A stretch of DNA of 64,000 nucleotides, from NCBI GenBank assembly GCA_033852075.1, contig JAWSVC010000012.1, positions 1 through 64,000 of the forward strand. The letters are read 5' to 3'. This document shows, piece by piece, positions 60,419-64,000 of the stretch. The position numbers and the translations under genes were made by a program. The notes under the pieces were generated by a model that did no database searches, was not told the origin of the DNA, and saw nothing but the letters and a program-made list of their open reading frames with translations. Source of the stretch: QZLE01 sp033852075. GTDB lineage: Bacteria > Pseudomonadota > Gammaproteobacteria > QZLD01. Within the stretch, counting starts at the first letter, position 1, and each line of letters starts with the position of its first letter.

Positions 60419-62212
60419 ATGAGTACAAAAAAACTTGGAATTACCGACGTAGTATTACGTGACGCACACCAATCACTATTTGCGACCAGAATGCGCTTGG
60501 AAGATATGCTTCCAATCGCTGATAAACTAGATAAAGTTGGCTACTGGTCAGTTGAAACTTGGGGTGGAGCTACATTTGATTCCTGTATTAGATTCCTAGG
60601 CGAAGATCCATGGGATAGAATCCGTCAATTAAAAGCGGCTATGCCAAATACTCCGCAGCAAATGCTTTTCCGTGGTCAAAATATTCTTGGTTACAGACAT
60701 TATGCTGATGACGTAGTAAGAAAATTTGTTGAAAGAGCGGCTGTAAACGGAGTTGACGTATTCCGTGTATTTGACGCAATGAATGATCCACGTAATCTTG
60801 AGACGGCGATTAAAGCAGTTATCGAGAATGAAAAGCACGCTCAAGGTACTCTATCTTACACAACCAGCCCAGTTCATACTCTTGAGTCATGGTGTAAGCT
60901 TGCCAAGCAAATTGAAGAGATGGGCGCTCATTCTGTTTGTATTAAAGATATGTCTGGTTTGCTCAAGCCTTATGATGCCTATGAATTAATCACTGCTCTT
61001 AAGAAAGAGATTAGTATCCCTGTTCATATGCAATGTCATGCAACAACAGGTCTTTCTGTTCCAACTTATTTAAAGGCTGCTGAAGCTGGTATCGATAATG
61101 TTGATACTTCTATTTCTTCAATGTCTATGACATATGGTCACTCTGCTACTGAGACTGTTGTTGCAATGCTTGAAGGTACAGAAAGAGATACAGGTCTTGA
61201 TATCGGCCTTATGGAAGAGATTGCAGCATACTTCCGTGAAGTTCGTAAGAAATATGCAAAATTTGAAGGCGCGCTTAAAGGTGTTGATTCAAGAATTCTT
61301 GTTGCTCAGGTTCCTGGTGGAATGTTAACCAACATGGAAAATCAGCTTAAAGAACAAAATGCAATTGACAAGCTTGATGCTGTACTTGAAGAGATTCCAC
61401 GTGTACGTGAAGACCTTGGTTATATTCCTTTGGTAACTCCAACTTCACAGATCGTTGGTACTCAAGCGGTTCTTAACGTTCTGACTGGTGAAAGATACAA
61501 AACCATCACTAAAGAGACTGCTGGTATCCTTAAAGGTGAATACGGTGCAGCTCCTTCTGAGCTTAATAAAGAGCTTCAGGAAAGAGTTCTTGATGGTGGT
61601 GAAGCTATCACTTGTCGTCCAGCAGATCTTCTTGAGCCAGAAGTTGAAAAACTTACTGTTGAGCTTAAAGATATTGCTAAAGAGAAGGGAATTAAACTTG
61701 CTAAGAACGAGATTGATGACGTTCTTACCTATGCTCTATTCCCACAAGTTGGTCTTAAGTTCCTTGAGAATCGTGGTAATCCAGATGCATTTGAGCCGGC
61801 TCCAACTGCTGAAGATGCAGCGCCAGCAGCTGCAACAACTAAGACAGCAGGTGGTGCAGATGTTTACACAGTAACAGTTGCTGGTCACAGTTATGTGGTT
61901 CAGGTAGAAGATGGTGGTGATATTTCTCAAATTGCTCATGCGGTTCCTGTGGTAGGTGCTTCATCTCATACTACTGCTGCACCATCAGGGTCGGTAGGAG
62001 GAGAAGCGATTCCTGCGCCACTTGGTGGACATGTTCATAAGATACCAGTATCTGTTGGTCAGCAAGTTAACGAAGGTGATGTGATTATTATCCTTGAAGC
62101 GATGAAGATGGAGACAGAAGTTCGTGCCAGCAAGGCAGGTTCTATTGCTGAAATCTGTGTTAAAGAAGGCGAGACTGTTGCTGTTGGCGATACTCTTCTA
62201 ACTTTGGCCTAA
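60419..62212 (+). CDS. oadA: Oxaloacetate decarboxylase alpha subunit (biotin carboxyltransferase)
   Basis: This 597-residue subunit transfers CO2 from oxaloacetate to biotin. The carboxyltransferase domain has VVLRDAHQSLFATRMR and HMQCHATTGLS, the conserved domain follows, then an Ala/Thr-rich linker (about 455-475) and the biotinyl domain with EAMKMETEV, where K563 carries biotin. It lies between oadG and oadB. In the complex the reaction drives Na+ export by OadB (pyruvate is the product). The spacing to oadB includes a hairpin. SD AAGG is present. Confidence 0.97.
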   Translation: MSTKKLGITDVVLRDAHQSLFATRMRLEDMLPIADKLDKVGYWSVETWGGATFDSCIRFLGEDPWDRIRQLKAAMPNTPQQMLFRGQNILGYRHYADDVVRKFVERAAVNGVDVFRVFDAMNDPRNLETAIKAVIENEKHAQGTLSYTTSPVHTLESWCKLAKQIEEMGAHSVCIKDMSGLLKPYDAYELITALKKEISIPVHMQCHATTGLSVPTYLKAAEAGIDNVDTSISSMSMTYGHSATETVVAMLEGTERDTGLDIGLMEEIAAYFREVRKKYAKFEGALKGVDSRILVAQVPGGMLTNMENQLKEQNAIDKLDAVLEEIPRVREDLGYIPLVTPTSQIVGTQAVLNVLTGERYKTITKETAGILKGEYGAAPSELNKELQERVLDGGEAITCRPADLLEPEVEKLTVELKDIAKEKGIKLAKNEIDDVLTYALFPQVGLKFLENRGNPDAFEPAPTAEDAAPAAATTKTAGGADVYTVTVAGHSYVVQVEDGGDISQIAHAVPVVGASSHTTAAPSGSVGGEAIPAPLGGHVHKIPVSVGQQVNEGDVIIILEAMKMETEVRASKAGSIAEICVKEGETVAVGDTLLTLA

Positions 62213-62222
62213 TTTAAATATC

Positions 62223-62247
62223 TAAGTCCCGACTAAGTCGGGACTTA
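62223..62247 (+). terminator. Hairpin between oadA and oadB
   Basis: TAAGTCCCGA / TCGGGACTTA forms a perfect stem, but only ATTTGC follows, so it is a weak terminator. It may stabilise the upstream mRNA or lower oadB output relative to oadA. Confidence 0.6.
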
Positions 62248-62268
62248 TTTGCTTGAGGATTTTATCCA

Positions 62269-63525
62269 ATGGAAAATGTTTTAAATCTAGTATATGGCTC
62301 AGGGATAGCAAACATATCTCTTGGTCAGGCCCTTATGTTGGCAGTGGGATTACTTTTGCTTTTCCTTGCTATCAAGAAGGGATTTGAGCCTCTATTGCTT
62401 GTGCCAATTGGTTTTGGTGCAATTTTATCAAATATTCCAGTAGCAGGCCTTGCTGAATCAGCAGTGTCGCAAGCGCTGCACTATGGGTCTGATGAAGTTA
62501 TTGCAGCCATTAATCAAGCTCTTGGTGGTGTTTCATATTACGAAGCTTCAGCAACTGCACAAATGGCAGCAAAAGAGATAGCTCATCATGCTAATTATGC
62601 TGATGGAATTCTTTATCTATTTTATAGTGTTGGATTAACGACAGGTGCATTTCCTCTGATCATCTTTATGGGGGTTGGTGCTATGACTGATTTCGGTCCG
62701 CTATTAGCTAATCCTAAAACTCTGCTTTTAGGTGCCGCTGCTCAGTTCGGTATTTTTGTGACCCTTATTGGTGCAATTGCATTACAGTTCTCTGGTCAGG
62801 AGGCGGCGGCGATTGGTATCATTGGTGGTGCTGATGGACCGACTGCTATTTATGTTGCTACTAAATTAGCTCCACATCTTTTAGGAGCAATCGCTGTAGC
62901 TGCTTATTCATATATGGCATTGGTTCCAATGATTCAGCCGCCCATCATGAAACTGTTTACGTCTAAAGAAGAGCGGGAAATTAAGATGACTCAGTTAAGG
63001 CCGGTATCTCAAACTGAGAAGATTCTGTTTCCAATAGTGCTTCTTCTTCTAGTTGCTCTACTGTTACCAGATGCAGCCCCTCTACTTGGTATGTTCTGTT
63101 TTGGTAATCTTATGAAAGAGAGTGGAGTGGTAGATCGCCTTAGTGATACAACGCAAAATGCTTTGATTAACGTTGTTACCATATTTCTTGGTCTTTCTGT
63201 TGGTTCAAAATTACAAGCCAGTCAATTCTTACAGTTTGATACCCTCAAGATTCTCTCTCTGGGGATAGTTGCGTTCGGTATTGGTACTGCTTGTGGAGTG
63301 TTAATGGCTAAGCTTATGAATAAACTAAGTGGTACTCCAATAAATCCACTTATTGGTTCAGCGGGGGTATCGGCGGTTCCAATGGCTGCTCGTGTGTCGA
63401 ATAAGGTTGGCCTTGAGGCGAATCCTCAAAACTTTTTGCTTATGCACGCTATGGGGCCTAACGTGGCTGGTGTTATTGGGTCGGCTGTTGCAGCTGGTGT
63501 ATTGCTCAAGTATTTTGGATCATAG
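62269..63525 (+). CDS. oadB: Oxaloacetate decarboxylase beta subunit (Na+ pump)
   Basis: This 418-residue integral membrane protein has about nine to eleven helices. It carries the conserved Na+ site region GIIGGADGPTAIYVATKLAP and the C-terminal HAMGPNVAGVIGSAVAAGVL. It decarboxylates carboxybiotin and exports Na+. It is the last gene of the oadGAB operon, with SD GAGG before ATG 62269 and a terminator 33 bases after the stop. Confidence 0.96.
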   Translation: MENVLNLVYGSGIANISLGQALMLAVGLLLLFLAIKKGFEPLLLVPIGFGAILSNIPVAGLAESAVSQALHYGSDEVIAAINQALGGVSYYEASATAQMAAKEIAHHANYADGILYLFYSVGLTTGAFPLIIFMGVGAMTDFGPLLANPKTLLLGAAAQFGIFVTLIGAIALQFSGQEAAAIGIIGGADGPTAIYVATKLAPHLLGAIAVAAYSYMALVPMIQPPIMKLFTSKEEREIKMTQLRPVSQTEKILFPIVLLLLVALLLPDAAPLLGMFCFGNLMKESGVVDRLSDTTQNALINVVTIFLGLSVGSKLQASQFLQFDTLKILSLGIVAFGIGTACGVLMAKLMNKLSGTPINPLIGSAGVSAVPMAARVSNKVGLEANPQNFLLMHAMGPNVAGVIGSAVAAGVLLKYFGS

Positions 63526-63557
63526 ATCTAAATACAGCATACATAGATAAGTTTAAA

Positions 63558-63586
63558 AAGCTCGGAGATTATCTTCGGGCTTTTTT
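63558..63586 (+). terminator. Rho-independent terminator after oadB
   Basis: AAGCTCGGAGA pairs with TCTTCGGGCTT (two G-U pairs) and is followed by six T. It ends the oad operon. Confidence 0.85.
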
Positions 63587-63651
63587 GTTACACATTGAAA
63601 AACAATCAATTATTTATAAATAAATTTGATGATTTTGCCTTTTAACTAGGC

Positions 63652-63657
63652 TAAAAT
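63652..63657 (+). promoter_or_regulatory. Candidate -10 box of rpsO
   Basis: TAAAAT in the context GGCTAAAATACGCGGC lies about 35 bases before the rpsO ATG. A GC-rich discriminator follows, as in ribosomal-protein promoters. No well-spaced -35 was found. Confidence 0.45.
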
Positions 63658-63691
63658 ACGCGGCTTATATTAACTTAACTAGGAGTAAACA

Positions 63692-63961
63692 ATGGCTTTA
63701 ACGAAAGAGCAAAGAGTACAGATCGTTAAAGATTACCAGCGTGATGCTAACGATACTGGATCTCCAGAGGTACAGGTTGCGTTACAAACCGCTAGAATCA
63801 ATGATTTATCATCTCACTTTAGTGAGCACAAGCATGACCACCATTCAAGACAAGGTCTACTAAGAATAGTGAATGCGCGTAGAAAACTGCTAGACTACCT
63901 TAAGAAGAAGGATGTTGAGCGTTATCAAACTTTGATTAAACGTTTGGGACTACGTAAGTAA
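63692..63961 (+). CDS. rpsO: 30S ribosomal protein S15
   Basis: This 89-residue S15 of normal length has start MALTKEQRVQIVKDYQRDAN, GSPEVQVALQTARINDLSSH, HKHDHHSRQGLLRIVNARRK and the end LIKRLGLRK. It binds 16S rRNA helix 22 and early assembly intermediates, and in E. coli it represses its own translation. SD AGGAG is present. In related genomes pnp follows; here the window ends 39 bases on. Confidence 0.98.
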   Translation: MALTKEQRVQIVKDYQRDANDTGSPEVQVALQTARINDLSSHFSEHKHDHHSRQGLLRIVNARRKLLDYLKKKDVERYQTLIKRLGLRK

Positions 63962-64000
63962 TATATCCTAAAGAGCTTTTAGATGATCTGGACTTTGCCC

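Noticed and set aside
1..64000. tRNA, rRNA or CRISPR arrays
   Set aside because: Reading both strands I saw no tRNA cloverleaf signature, no rRNA sequence and no regularly spaced direct repeats.

Overview
The window is a draft-quality stretch of an AT-rich (my impression, mid-30s % GC) Gram-negative genome. The core genes look gammaproteobacterial: a full-length HrpA helicase, a split gloB / yafS-rnhA-dnaQ block, recX-alaS, oadGAB and rpsO. I cannot place it below class. Traits suggest a facultatively anaerobic, probably marine or sediment organism: a bacteriohemerythrin, Na+-linked metabolism (OadGAB pump and a Na+/H+ antiporter), a butyrate kinase, and much c-di-GMP and histidine-kinase signalling. 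Four runs of N lie in the first 6.3 kb. Three of them break genes and shift the reading frame, so they are placeholders of wrong length.

Layout. 1-1868: the end of a porin, a bacteriohemerythrin and a PEBP-family protein. 2012-7243: a sigma54 activator with a four-cysteine PAS domain, then two NifX-like proteins around two Fe-S MinD-like ATPases and an MBL hydrolase. This is the gene set of the anaerobe-type orange protein (ORP) complex known from Desulfovibrio, here with an apparent enhancer pair and a -24/-12 promoter. 7446-10181 (minus): a selenium/sulfur trafficking operon of YedE-type transporter, TusA/YedF-like carrier, class V aminotransferase and DUF3343 protein. 10284-19128: hrpA, then a large secreted subtilase under a near-perfect CRP-type site. 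19283-22145: a short substrate-binding-like protein, an outer-membrane barrel and butyrate kinase. 22259-36803: gloB, then about 12 kb of signalling genes (REC-HD-GYP, three tandem paralogous histidine kinases, a lone receiver, a REC-kinase hybrid), then yafS-like methyltransferase, rnhA and dnaQ. The signalling genes appear to be inserted in an otherwise conserved block. 36804-38700: an accessory patch with a fragment of a transposon-type ATPase and a GSU2403-type nucleotidyltransferase. 38699-50259: cspA-like, metY, HPt-HD-GYP, a probable pseudokinase, nadC, HD-GYP, small unknown proteins, an unusual miaA and a REC-(degenerate GGDEF)-EAL protein. 50326-64000: an antiporter with an Ala/Glu-rich tail and a terminator in its leader, a polytopic membrane protein, two unknowns, alaS-recX, a P-II protein, a secreted esterase, oadGAB and rpsO.

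How it fits together. The ORP and selenium loci point to anaerobic metal and selenium handling. The Na+ pump and the antiporter would both act on the Na+ gradient. The many HD-GYP, EAL and kinase genes point to dense c-di-GMP-linked sensing. I saw no tRNA, rRNA, CRISPR array or intact insertion sequence.
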